Shown here: in pieces, positions 11,509-19,057 of the stretch
Position numbering within the stretch: position 1 is the first letter of the stretch
How the letters are laid out: each line of letters starts with the position of its first letter
Origin: Actinacidiphila acididurans
GTDB taxonomy: Bacteria; Actinomycetota; Actinomycetes; Streptomycetales; Streptomycetaceae
DNA length: 64,000 nucleotides
Direction: 5' to 3'
Assembly: GCF_016918855.1 (NCBI RefSeq)
Contig: NZ_JADKYB010000033.1
Location: forward strand, 1-64,000
Position numbers and translations under genes: made by a program
Notes under the pieces: generated by a model
The model's database searches: none
Seen by the model: only the letters and a program-made list of their open reading frames with translations
Told to the model about the DNA's origin: nothing

Positions 11509-12966
11509 ATGTCCAAGGTCCTCACCTCCCTTCCGGCCGGCGAGCGGGTCGGCATCGCCTTCTCGGGCGGCCTCGACACGTCCGTGGCCGTCGCATGGAT
11601 GCGCGACAAGGGCGCCGTTCCGTGCACGTACACGGCCGACATCGGCCAGTACGACGAGCCCGACATCGCCTCGGTGCCCGGCCGTGCCAAGACCTACGGC
11701 GCCGAGATCGCGCGCCTGGTCGACTGCCGGGCGGCGCTGGTCGAGGAGGGTCTGGCCGCGCTCACCTGCGGGGCGTTCCACATCCGCACGGGCGGCCGCG
11801 CCTACTTCAACACCACGCCGCTCGGCCGCGCGGTCACCGGCACGCTCCTGGTCCGGGCGATGCTCGAGGACGGCGTGCAGATCTGGGGCGACGGCTCCAC
11901 CTTCAAGGGCAACGACATCGAGCGGTTCTACCGCTACGGCCTGCTCGCCAACCCGCACCTGCGGATCTACAAGCCGTGGCTGGACGCGGACTTCGTGACC
12001 GAACTCGGCGGCCGCAAGGAGATGTCCGAGTGGCTGGTCGCGCACGGCCTGCCGTACCGCGACAGCACGGAGAAGGCGTACTCCACCGACGCCAACATCT
12101 GGGGCGCCACGCACGAGGCCAAGACCCTGGAGCACCTGGACAACGGCATCGAGACCGTCGAGCCGATCATGGGCGTACGGTTCTGGGACCCGTCGGTGGA
12201 GATCGCCGCCGAGGACGTGACGATCGGCTTCGACCAGGGCCGCCCGGTGACGGTCAACGGCAAGGAGTTCGCCTCCGCCGTGGATCTGGTGATGGAGGCG
12301 AACGCGATCGGCGGCCGCCACGGCCTGGGCATGTCCGACCAGATCGAGAACCGGATCATCGAGGCCAAGAGCCGCGGCATCTACGAGGCCCCCGGCATGG
12401 CGCTGCTGCACGCGGCGTACGAGCGGCTGGTCAACGCGATCCACAACGAGGACACCCTCACCCAGTACCACAACGAGGGGCGGCGCCTGGGCCGGCTGAT
12501 GTACGAGGGCCGCTGGCTGGACCCGCAGGCGCTGATGATCCGCGAGTCGCTCCAGCGGTGGGTCGGCGCGGCCGTCACCGGGGAGGTGACCCTGCGGCTG
12601 CGGCGCGGCGAGGACTACTCGATCCTCGACACCAGCGGCCCGGCGTTCAGCTACCACCCGGACAAGCTCTCCATGGAGCGCACCGAGGACGCGGCCTTCG
12701 GCCCGGTGGACCGCATCGGCCAGCTCACCATGCGCAACCTCGACATCGCCGACTCCCGCGCCAAGCTCGAGCAGTACGTCCAGCTCGGCCTGATCGGCAC
12801 CGGCACCCCCGCCATCGGCGCCGCCCAGGCCGCCGCGACCGGCCTCATCGGCACCATGCCCCGCATGCCCGAAGGCGGCGCCGAAGCGATCGCCGCCCGC
12901 GGCGAGACCGTCTCCGACGACGACGAACTCCTGGACCGCGCCGCAATGGAGGCGGGTACGGACTGA
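11509..12966 (+). CDS. argG: Argininosuccinate synthase (long, E. coli-type)
   Basis: ATP-dependent condensation of citrulline and aspartate to argininosuccinate, the penultimate step of arginine synthesis. The PP-loop AFSGGLDTSVAVAWM is at residues 19-33. Downstream segments such as YTADIGQYDEPD, GDGSTFKGNDIERFYRYG, YSTDANIWGATHEAK and GRHGLGMSDQIENR are those of the about 450-residue ArgG subtype rather than the 400-residue form more usual in streptomycetes. Length is 485 residues, with a C-terminal acidic tail. The start at 11509 fits the leaderless promoter; an in-frame ATG at 11494 would sit inside the -10 region. No other arg genes are adjacent, so it is a stand-alone transcription unit ended by a hairpin at 13016-13051. 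Confidence 0.95.
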   Translation: MSKVLTSLPAGERVGIAFSGGLDTSVAVAWMRDKGAVPCTYTADIGQYDEPDIASVPGRAKTYGAEIARLVDCRAALVEEGLAALTCGAFHIRTGGRAYFNTTPLGRAVTGTLLVRAMLEDGVQIWGDGSTFKGNDIERFYRYGLLANPHLRIYKPWLDADFVTELGGRKEMSEWLVAHGLPYRDSTEKAYSTDANIWGATHEAKTLEHLDNGIETVEPIMGVRFWDPSVEIAAEDVTIGFDQGRPVTVNGKEFASAVDLVMEANAIGGRHGLGMSDQIENRIIEAKSRGIYEAPGMALLHAAYERLVNAIHNEDTLTQYHNEGRRLGRLMYEGRWLDPQALMIRESLQRWVGAAVTGEVTLRLRRGEDYSILDTSGPAFSYHPDKLSMERTEDAAFGPVDRIGQLTMRNLDIADSRAKLEQYVQLGLIGTGTPAIGAAQAAATGLIGTMPRMPEGGAEAIAARGETVSDDDELLDRAAMEAGTD

Positions 12967-13015
12967 CCCGCACTATGGGCGCGCCCTCCGAACGGGCCGC
13001 GCCGTGAAAGGCCCC

Positions 13016-13051
13016 CGGGCACCCTCCCGACGTCGGTCGGCGGGGTGCCCG
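13016..13051 (+). terminator. argG terminator
   Basis: 9-bp stem CGGGCACCC / GGGTGCCCG enclosing a smaller palindrome (CCGACGTCGG) in its loop, 50 bp after the argG stop codon. Confidence 0.65.
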
Positions 13052-13060
13052 AGCCGTGCG

Positions 13061-13227
13061 AAGGCCTCTCGCAGAACCTCGGCCTTCTTGTAGAGGGTGA
13101 AGCAGACCTGGGTGCGCCAGCGGCGGAGAGTGCGGCAGAAGGTTAGGGCGTCGTTTTCGCCGAGGGCGGCGCGATGTCGCTGGTGATGAAGCAGGTGCCG
13201 CACTAAGGAGACGTAGGCGGTGCGGCG
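13061..13227 (-). pseudogene. Decayed 3' fragment of a PLP aminotransferase
   Basis: On the minus strand this stretch encodes NDALTFCRTL, then after a deletion RTQVCFTLYKKAEVLREAFARL. These are recognisable parts of an aminotransferase C-terminus: the intact gene at 16817-17986 has SDALTFCRTL and, 24 residues later, RTQVRFTFCKQQRILTEAADRL. On the other side, bases matching ITTDIAP and the TYVSSG segment persist but are frame-shifted and shortened. No start, no PLP lysine and no full fold remain. The differences from the nearby gene suggest decay of a paralogue or an old duplicate. It marks the left edge of the accessory insert; the 100 bp to its right (13228-13332) include an A/T-rich run and nothing recognisable. 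Confidence 0.7.
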
Positions 13228-13332
13228 TTCACACCCATCCTTCCGGACTTCAAATTAAAAGGCGTGTCAGGATGGTGTGCGAGTGTGGTCGCGTGGAGAG
13301 ATTCTCGTAATCCGTTGGCGGCAGTGGCAGGT

Positions 13333-16074
13333 CTACCGTCGCCACAGCACCTTCGCCCTGCGCTCGCTGCCGTACCCTAGGCCATGTCGGTAGATTTCAG
13401 CTACCCAGTAGCGACCGTCGTTGCCTCGAGCGAAAACCCCGGAGTCCACGAGGAAGTCTGCGTCCTGTACTGAGACGCCTACCTCCTCCAAGTCGAAGGG
13501 TACTGTGACTGGCTGACGAACCTGCTGTAGCCGGCTCAACAATTCGCCGACTTCCTGGTTCTCCTGCTGGATCGAATCGATTTTGTTTGTACTGCACGCG
13601 AGTAGTGCCTTGCGCATTGCCCCTGGTGCGAGTACGCGGTCTTCCCATGCGGTCTGAGGAATTGACAATTGTGCCGCCTCGGCCAGAAACACGACAACGT
13701 CCCTGGCCTGCACCTGATCATTGAAGTCCCCGAGGGCAGCGGGCACCCAGAGGTGTGAACGCGCCTCTTTGGACTTCTCTGTTCCCATCTTCCAACCCCA
13801 TACCGGGATGAGGGTATCCACCAATTCGTCGTAGGACAGTTCGGTGATCTCGGACTTGGCTACGGGTGTGGGCAGTGCGTTGGCGTGAGCAGTCACCCAC
13901 AGTGCAAGCCGCAGTGCCTCTTCCTTGTCCCAGCGCAGTGCATAGGGATCGTATCGGGCAAGGAGTTGTCCGCTGTTTTGGCGGACCGCCCGTGTCACCA
14001 GATCCTGACGGACGAAGACCACCAATCCAAGAGGACGCCCCCGCAGCGAACGCAGCCAGGCGAGAACGTCGATCAGCAGCACGCGCAGTGCGGTGCGCTT
14101 GGACTCGTTATCGAGTGACTGCAATAGGTCCTCGAGTCCGTCGATGACAAACACCGCCCGTGCTCGCCTGCCGAGTTCAGTGAGAGCGGCTTCCGCGCCG
14201 CCACTATCCGTCAGCCGCACACCTGCCGCGATAGCCAGACACTCGAGCCACAAGTGCCGCCACCGGATCTCGTCCTGCTCGTTGATTGTCGCAAGCCCTG
14301 CCTTCAACCGGTCCTTGATTTCCTGAGACGTGGCAGCTTCCCCCGGCCCTCCGCTGTGTCCTGCCACGAACGCATTCCGCAGGTCCTGCGTCGTCAGGTT
14401 GTCATACTCCAGGCTGTCCGATTCAAGTACCGGAACTACAGGTACGGCCAGTTGAACGTCCTCGATGCCGGACTGCTCGGCGAACTTGTCCCAGGACTGA
14501 GCTGCGCATGCCTTCGCGTACATGAAGGTCTTGCCCGCGCCCTTGGCGCCCACCACGAGGGCCAAGGGTGGCTCTGTGCGGTGATCGCCCAGCAGCCTAC
14601 GCAGCGAATCGGTCACCAGGAAGCCGCTGGCCGACGACATACCCTCTCGTTCGGCGTAAATGAATCGACGAGCGGTCTCCGCCAGTCGGCTGCGTAGCGT
14701 GGCGTGATCGACGGCCTCCAACTCTTCTATTTCGGGAGCGGTTGGTGAGACCGGCGTAGGCACGATCGGCTCGAGAATATCGGCTACTTTGCAGCTCGCC
14801 AGCACTCGCATGACAGCGTCCCAGGACGAAGGGAGTGCCAGCAGCTCCTCTCGAAATGGGCTGAGCAGCGGCTGGGAAAGGAGGGCAGTGTCTACCTCAC
14901 TGCCGTCGTGAGTTTCAGTATCTGGCTCATTGTCCGGCCATCTGAGCGATTCGAACAGCGCACTGCCCAGCTCGTTACGCGCTCGTTCCGCCTGGTCCTC
15001 ATGTACATCTTGTCGATATTGAGTGATGATCACAGAACTCGCCGGGTCGACACCCTGCAGCGTTGGTGCTCGGTGCCCCAGCTGTCTTAGCAGCCTCTCG
15101 GTTCCGGCGAGTGACTGGTGGCTCAAAGTGGTGACGAAAACGCGCTGAACACGGGGGTCGAGCAGCACTGGTGCGGACAACTCGGTAGCTCCTGCTCGCA
15201 AGTCCACGACGACGGTGTCTGCGCCAACACGGGCAGCGAGCGCCGCGAGCGCTTCAGTGACGAAGTACGGGGAACGGCCCGGCGTCAGTAGATCCGCCGG
15301 GTCGATCCGGGGCGGACCGAGCAGCGGCCTTCGACTGGTCGGGACCACGGTTACACGTCCCCCACTGGTGTACCGGCCGACCTGCTGGTTTGGCAGATAT
15401 GCGGCGGCGATGTCCACGGCCGCCGACCAGTTGCCGTCCTCGGTTCCCTGCAACAAAGCAAGCAGGTCCTCGTAGCAGAAGTCGAGTTGTCCACCTTGGG
15501 CTCTATGCATCCACGTGATTCCGGGAGCCTCAAGATCGGCGTCGATCAGTAGGACGCTGCCACCGCGCCGGGCCACGGCGTCAGCCATGGCGAGGGCGTG
15601 GACGGTGCGCCCGACTCCGCCCTTGAACGAGTGGAACGCCACCAGTTGCACTTCGCCGGCGAAGAACTCGTCGACGGGCCTTTGCAGTGAGTGGGCCAAC
15701 TGCCGGGTGATGTGCTTCTCGCGTAGCAGCGGGACACGGCGCGGCTGGTGGGAGTTCTCTGGCTCGGGGCTGAGCATGACGGGCAAGCCGACAAACTCGC
15801 TCGTCCGTGGATCGTCGAGCCCTAGCACCAGAGTGCCGTCGCGCCACTCGGTCGAACCCGCCCCAAAAGCTTCGTCCAGCCATTGCTTCACTTCTTCGGC
15901 ATCCGTGCCGGGGGCAATGACAAGTTCGAGGCAGTCCCACCAGCCATCCGCCGCTTGCAGCCAACGCGGCCACCGGCCCGCTGCCGCCAGGAGAGCCAGG
16001 TGCTCTTCCACGTCCACCCAAGTGAATAGGTGTTCGGGAGGAGCCAGTCCTTCTACCTCGGTTAGTTCGGCCAC
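13333..16074 (-). CDS. Double P-loop protein: ParA-like KGGVGRT domain plus AAA/STAND-like domain
   Basis: Large cytoplasmic protein (913 residues) not recognised as any named system. Residues 1-135 have no known motif. Residues 140-420 are a MinD/ParA-type domain with the variant Walker A KGGVGRT at 151-157, LLIDADLEAPG at 175-185 and VVVDLRAG near 288; this resembles families called KGGVGR-motif AAA ATPases. Residues 455-790 are a second P-loop domain with Walker A GAKGAGKT (509-516), Walker B VFVIDGLEDL (639-648) and a sensor-like VVFVRQDL, like AAA/STAND or Sll1717-type ATPases. The C-terminus (800-913) has a winged-helix look (ADFLVDSGVFARGNDGRYWV). The GTG start has GGAG nine bases upstream and lies 18 bp after the HEPN-like gene, so the two form an operon. 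Third-position A/T is far more frequent than in neighbours, suggesting horizontal acquisition. Confidence 0.8.
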   Translation of the reverse strand: MAELTEVEGLAPPEHLFTWVDVEEHLALLAAAGRWPRWLQAADGWWDCLELVIAPGTDAEEVKQWLDEAFGAGSTEWRDGTLVLGLDDPRTSEFVGLPVMLSPEPENSHQPRRVPLLREKHITRQLAHSLQRPVDEFFAGEVQLVAFHSFKGGVGRTVHALAMADAVARRGGSVLLIDADLEAPGITWMHRAQGGQLDFCYEDLLALLQGTEDGNWSAAVDIAAAYLPNQQVGRYTSGGRVTVVPTSRRPLLGPPRIDPADLLTPGRSPYFVTEALAALAARVGADTVVVDLRAGATELSAPVLLDPRVQRVFVTTLSHQSLAGTERLLRQLGHRAPTLQGVDPASSVIITQYRQDVHEDQAERARNELGSALFESLRWPDNEPDTETHDGSEVDTALLSQPLLSPFREELLALPSSWDAVMRVLASCKVADILEPIVPTPVSPTAPEIEELEAVDHATLRSRLAETARRFIYAEREGMSSASGFLVTDSLRRLLGDHRTEPPLALVVGAKGAGKTFMYAKACAAQSWDKFAEQSGIEDVQLAVPVVPVLESDSLEYDNLTTQDLRNAFVAGHSGGPGEAATSQEIKDRLKAGLATINEQDEIRWRHLWLECLAIAAGVRLTDSGGAEAALTELGRRARAVFVIDGLEDLLQSLDNESKRTALRVLLIDVLAWLRSLRGRPLGLVVFVRQDLVTRAVRQNSGQLLARYDPYALRWDKEEALRLALWVTAHANALPTPVAKSEITELSYDELVDTLIPVWGWKMGTEKSKEARSHLWVPAALGDFNDQVQARDVVVFLAEAAQLSIPQTAWEDRVLAPGAMRKALLACSTNKIDSIQQENQEVGELLSRLQQVRQPVTVPFDLEEVGVSVQDADFLVDSGVFARGNDGRYWVAEIYRHGLGYGSERRAKVLWRR

Positions 16075-16092
16075 GACCTCGTACTCCTACCC

Positions 16093-16515
16093 CTAGTCTT
16101 GCTCGCACCATCTGATCAGAGAGCGAAGGGCTTTCTGGGCGTCCTCCTCGTCCGTAGAATCAAGCTTTGCACCATAGCGCCATGCTTGATGGAGATCGGC
16201 CAGCGCGATGGCGCCACGCGTGGGCGGGTGCATTCTGCAACTCTGAAGTCGGTCGAGCTGTGCCCCCATGGCCCTAGGCAGCCGCAGTTCCTTGGCCAGT
16301 TTGCGAAGGTCGTGGGTGGGCTCCAACCCCGTGGAGTCGCGCTGCCCTCGCCGGACGAGCAGTCGCTCCTTGAGCCCGCACTCGGCGGCATAGAATAAGA
16401 GAAGACAGACAGTGGCTACGTCTCCGAGCGTACCGTTCGAATCTATTGACTCCGCGGAGTCGCGCAGTTGATCTCGTCTCTTCTGGAGCGCCCTGACCCC
16501 CACCTGAAGCACCAT
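16093..16515 (-). CDS. HEPN-like small protein, partner of the double P-loop ATPase
   Basis: All-helical protein of 140 residues resembling HEPN domains: an N-terminal helix, VCLLLFYAAECGLKERLLVRRG, the THDLRKLAKEL element typical of HEPN proteins, then DLHQAWRYGAKLDS and a C-terminal helix QKALRSLIRWCEQ. A possible Rx4-6H RNase-type motif is RLQSCRMH, although its placement is not certain, so catalytic activity is unproven. It is the first gene of a two-gene minus-strand operon with the ATPase 18 bp downstream. HEPN proteins are frequent effectors in defence and toxin systems, so an ATPase-controlled HEPN effector is a reasonable inference. The ATG is preceded by an AGGA about 10 nt upstream; base composition is low-GC like its partner. 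Confidence 0.6.
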   Translation of the reverse strand: MVLQVGVRALQKRRDQLRDSAESIDSNGTLGDVATVCLLLFYAAECGLKERLLVRRGQRDSTGLEPTHDLRKLAKELRLPRAMGAQLDRLQSCRMHPPTRGAIALADLHQAWRYGAKLDSTDEEDAQKALRSLIRWCEQD

Positions 16516-16816
16516 GGAGCCATCCTGTCACCAAAGTGCCCAGCGTTCTCCCCGATGCAAAGGGCGGCGGTTGGGTACTCCGTGGCTGTACAGTCGGGCG
16601 CCAACATGTGGAGGATGAAGCGTTGGCTGCCTGGCCACGGGAACCGCAACGCCTCAGGCGGCCGATCAGCTACTTGTACCGCCGCCGGCCGCGTTTTGTT
16701 TCATCGGCACCTCGCGACAACGTACTCCTCTGCTCTCTGCGAGCGCTGCAAGAGCGGCGGGCTTGCAGCCCTCTGTGCGGATACGTCCGAAGCTGTTGTT
16801 CTGTGCCCCTTCCCGC
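16516..16816. other. Right flank of the accessory insert, no recognised gene
   Basis: A 301-bp stretch between the HEPN-like gene and the aminotransferase. It contains the likely promoter of the HEPN operon and a hairpin at 16745-16769. Several overlapping open frames exist here on the plus strand, but none has an RBS or a recognisable product. Composition is mixed: T-rich patches near 16690-16700 and GC-rich elsewhere. Confidence 0.5.
16745..16769 (-). terminator. Hairpin downstream of the aminotransferase gene
   Basis: GCTGCAAG and CTTGCAGC form an 8-bp stem with a 9-nt loop, 48 bp beyond the stop codon of the minus-strand aminotransferase. Confidence 0.5.
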
Positions 16817-17986
16817 TCAGCCGTTGAATGCCTTCCGCAGGCGGTCGGCTGCCTCGGTGAGGATGCGTTGTTGTTTGCAGAAGGTGAAGCGGACCTGCGT
16901 GCGGCCGGCGGTGGGGTGGTCGTAGAAGACGGAGTTGGGGACGGCGACGACGCCGCAGCGGTTGGGGAGGGTGCGGCAGAAGGTGAGGGCGTCGGAGTCG
17001 GTGAGGGGGGCGATGTCGGTGGTGATGAAGTAGGTGCCCTGGGGGGTGTGGACGGTGAAGCCGGCGTCGTGGAGGCCGGTGGCGAGGAGGTCGCGCTTGG
17101 TGAGCAGGTCGTCGCGGAAGGCGGTGTAGTAGGTGTCGGGGAGGGTGAGGGCTTCGGCGACGGCGTACTGGAAGGGGCCGGAGGAGACGTAGGTCAGGAA
17201 TTGCTTGGCGGTGCGGACGGCGGCGACCAGGGGAGCGGAGGCCGTGACCCAGCCGACCTTCCAGCCGGTGAAGGAAAAGGTCTTGCCGGCGGAGGAGATG
17301 GAGACCGTGCGGTCGCGCATGCCGGGCAGTGAGATCAGGGGGATGTGCTCGCCGTCGAAGACCAGGTGTTCGTAGACCTCGTCGGTGACCACCAGGAGGT
17401 CGTGCTCGACGGCCAGGGCCGCGATCGCCCTGGCCTCCTCGCGGGTGAGGACCATGCCGGTGGGGTTGTGGGGGGAGTTGAGCAGGAGCACCCGGGTGCG
17501 GCGGGTGATCAGGGCGCGCAGGGCGTCCAGGTCCGGGCGGAAGTCGGGGGCGCGCAGGGTGAGCGGGACCCGGGTCGCGCCGGCCATCGCGATGCACGCG
17601 GCATATGAGTCGTAGAACGGCTCGAAGGCGATCACCTCGTCGCCGGGTTCGAGCAGGGCGAGCATGGCCGCGGCGATCGCCTCGGTGGCGCCCGCGGTGA
17701 CCAGCACCTCGGTGTCGGGGTCGAACGCGAGCCCGTAGAAGCGCTTTTGGTGGTCGGCGATCGCGGTGCGCAGTTCGGGGACGCCGGGGCCGGGCGGGTA
17801 CTGGTTGCCGCGCCCGTCGCGCAACGCCCGTACCGCCGCCTCCCGTACCGCCTCGGGGCCGTCGGTGTCCGGGAAGCCCTGGCCGAGGTTGATCGACCCG
17901 GTGGCGGCGGCCAGCGCCGACATCTCCGCGAAGATCGTCGTGCCCAGGCCCTGCAGCCTGCGGTTCAGCAGTGGCCGGTCGTCCAT
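16817..17986 (-). CDS. PLP-dependent aminotransferase, fold type I (AspC/DapC-like)
   Basis: Class I/II aminotransferase of 389 residues. Family segments are INLGQGFPDTDGPEAVREAA, YPPGPGVPELRTAIADHQ, VTAGATEAIAAAMLALLEPGDEVI, NSPHNPTGMV and the PLP-lysine motif SSAGKTFSFTGWKVGW. Nearest relatives are actinobacterial N-succinyldiaminopimelate aminotransferase (DapC) and kynurenine or methionine aminotransferases; the substrate cannot be fixed from sequence. The start MDDRPLLNRRL has GAGGAG six bases upstream. The longer upstream frame (MSGHRARGED) lacks support. Gene order with clpB, DUF2617 and a spermidine synthase homologue recalls the conserved streptomycete chromosome core, implying that the 13-16.8 kb segment was inserted. 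Confidence 0.92.
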   Translation of the reverse strand: MDDRPLLNRRLQGLGTTIFAEMSALAAATGSINLGQGFPDTDGPEAVREAAVRALRDGRGNQYPPGPGVPELRTAIADHQKRFYGLAFDPDTEVLVTAGATEAIAAAMLALLEPGDEVIAFEPFYDSYAACIAMAGATRVPLTLRAPDFRPDLDALRALITRRTRVLLLNSPHNPTGMVLTREEARAIAALAVEHDLLVVTDEVYEHLVFDGEHIPLISLPGMRDRTVSISSAGKTFSFTGWKVGWVTASAPLVAAVRTAKQFLTYVSSGPFQYAVAEALTLPDTYYTAFRDDLLTKRDLLATGLHDAGFTVHTPQGTYFITTDIAPLTDSDALTFCRTLPNRCGVVAVPNSVFYDHPTAGRTQVRFTFCKQQRILTEAADRLRKAFNG

Positions 17987-18085
17987 GGCGGCTCCTCGTC
18001 TCGGCGTCCGGCTGCCATCCTCGCCGCGGGCTCGGTGCCCCGACAACCCGGCCGCGCGGCGTGCCGGACAGTCCGGCAGGCGGAT

Positions 18086-18125
18086 GTGATCACTTGGTGG
18101 GGTCCGGGTGGGCCGGAGTGATCAC
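18086..18125. promoter_or_regulatory. Paired palindromic octamers GTGATCAC
   Basis: Two identical 8-bp palindromes (18086-18093 and 18118-18125) have centres 32 bp apart, about three helical turns. They lie in the 410-bp gap (17987-18396) between the divergent aminotransferase and DUF2617 genes. The arrangement suggests a pair of dimer-binding operators; no cognate regulator can be named. Confidence 0.5.
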
Positions 18126-18200
18126 GGGACGGTCAAATATGAACACCTGAACTCTTAAGCGCTCCAAGGGATGGAAACTGGGCACAGATGGGTAAAAACG

Positions 18201-18294
18201 CTGAGGAGGGCTCGCCTTTCGTGATTCCGTAGCTAGCGGATCCCGGCGCAGATCCCTGGACCCCACGTGGACACGAGCCGGCGCACCTCCTCAG
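18201..18294 (+). promoter_or_regulatory. Possible structured leader RNA upstream of DUF2617 gene
   Basis: CTGAGGAGG (18201-18209) can pair with CCTCCTCAG (18286-18294). Next to it GGCTCG (18209-18214) can pair with CGAGCC (18274-18279), giving a long bulged stem. Inside, GGATC and GATCC form a smaller hairpin. The left arm contains a Shine-Dalgarno-like sequence that would be sequestered. No known riboswitch motif was recognised; the fold is inferred by eye. Confidence 0.35.
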
Positions 18295-18396
18295 GGGCAG
18301 GCCTCTTCGGGGCGGTGCGGGTCCCCCCTCCATCGCGTGCTCGACCCCCGTGTGCCCGAACGTCACTGCTTCACTTCGTGCTTGCGGAGCCCATCC

Positions 18397-18921
18397 ATGC
18401 TCACCACCCTTCAGACCGCCTACACCGACACCCGCGCGGGTGACCTCGCCTGGGCACTGGGCAGAGCCGCGCTTCCCGCGCTCGCCGTGCGCGGACTGGA
18501 GGTGGGCGACGGCGGGGGCTTGAGCGCACACGTCGAATTACGCCTGCTCGGCGCCTCCCACCAGGTGCTGGTGTCGGCCGCGCCCGGCGAATGCTCGGAG
18601 ACGGTGGCCTGCATGCCCGGCAGCCAGGCGCCCCTGCCCTTCGGGGTGGCCCGCCGGGTCGGCGCCTGGGAGTACGAGTTCGGGGCCCGCATCGAGACCC
18701 TGCCGCGCGGCACCTTCGAGGGCCGCGCCCAGGAGTTGCTCGCACTGGTGGCCGACCACCCGCTCGGCCTGGCCGGCACCTTCCCCGGCGACCCGAACGC
18801 CTTCACCGCGATGCTCGTCCAGTGCGGCCAGGGCAGCGTCCGCTGGCGCACCTGGCACTCGTACCCGCAAGAAGGGCGCCTGGTGACGACCCGCACCAAG
18901 GTGACGGTGCCGCCGGCGTGA
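18397..18921 (+). CDS. DUF2617 family protein
   Basis: Protein of 174 residues that reads as a full-length actinobacterial DUF2617: the opening MLTTLQTAYTDTRAGDLAWALG, the core LRLLGASHQVLVSAAPGECSETVACM, then ALVADHPLGLAGTFPGDPNAFTAML and the closing WRTWHSYPQEGRLVTTRTKV. Function is unknown and there is no signal peptide or membrane segment. The gene precedes a spermidine synthase homologue by 136 bp on the same strand. The ATG is chosen from the family-like N-terminus; no good Shine-Dalgarno is visible directly upstream. The 5' region includes the paired palindromes and the possible structured leader. Confidence 0.85.
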   Translation: MLTTLQTAYTDTRAGDLAWALGRAALPALAVRGLEVGDGGGLSAHVELRLLGASHQVLVSAAPGECSETVACMPGSQAPLPFGVARRVGAWEYEFGARIETLPRGTFEGRAQELLALVADHPLGLAGTFPGDPNAFTAMLVQCGQGSVRWRTWHSYPQEGRLVTTRTKVTVPPA

Positions 18922-19045
18922 CCCGGCGTGACCCGGCGGGCGGGGGGCGCGTTTTCCGGGCCGGCTCGGCGAACGCGCTCCACAGCGCCGGTTTGACGCC
19001 TCGATGCCACCCCTGTGGGTGACCGATGAGGGCGCGAACCTGACA

Positions 19046-19051
19046 TAGCGT
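19046..19051 (+). promoter_or_regulatory. -10 element TAGCGT, leaderless start
   Basis: TAGCGT ends six bases before the ATG at 19058 and there is no Shine-Dalgarno, consistent with a leaderless transcript of the spermidine synthase homologue. Confidence 0.45.
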
Positions 19052-19057
19052 GCATTC

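Noticed and set aside
13228..13332. tRNA-derived attachment site at the insert edge
   Set aside because: No cloverleaf or T-arm sequence could be drawn, and no integrase gene was found in the insert.
16468..16827. Plus-strand frames between the HEPN-like gene and the aminotransferase
   Set aside because: No RBS, no recognisable domain, and they overlap both flanking genes.
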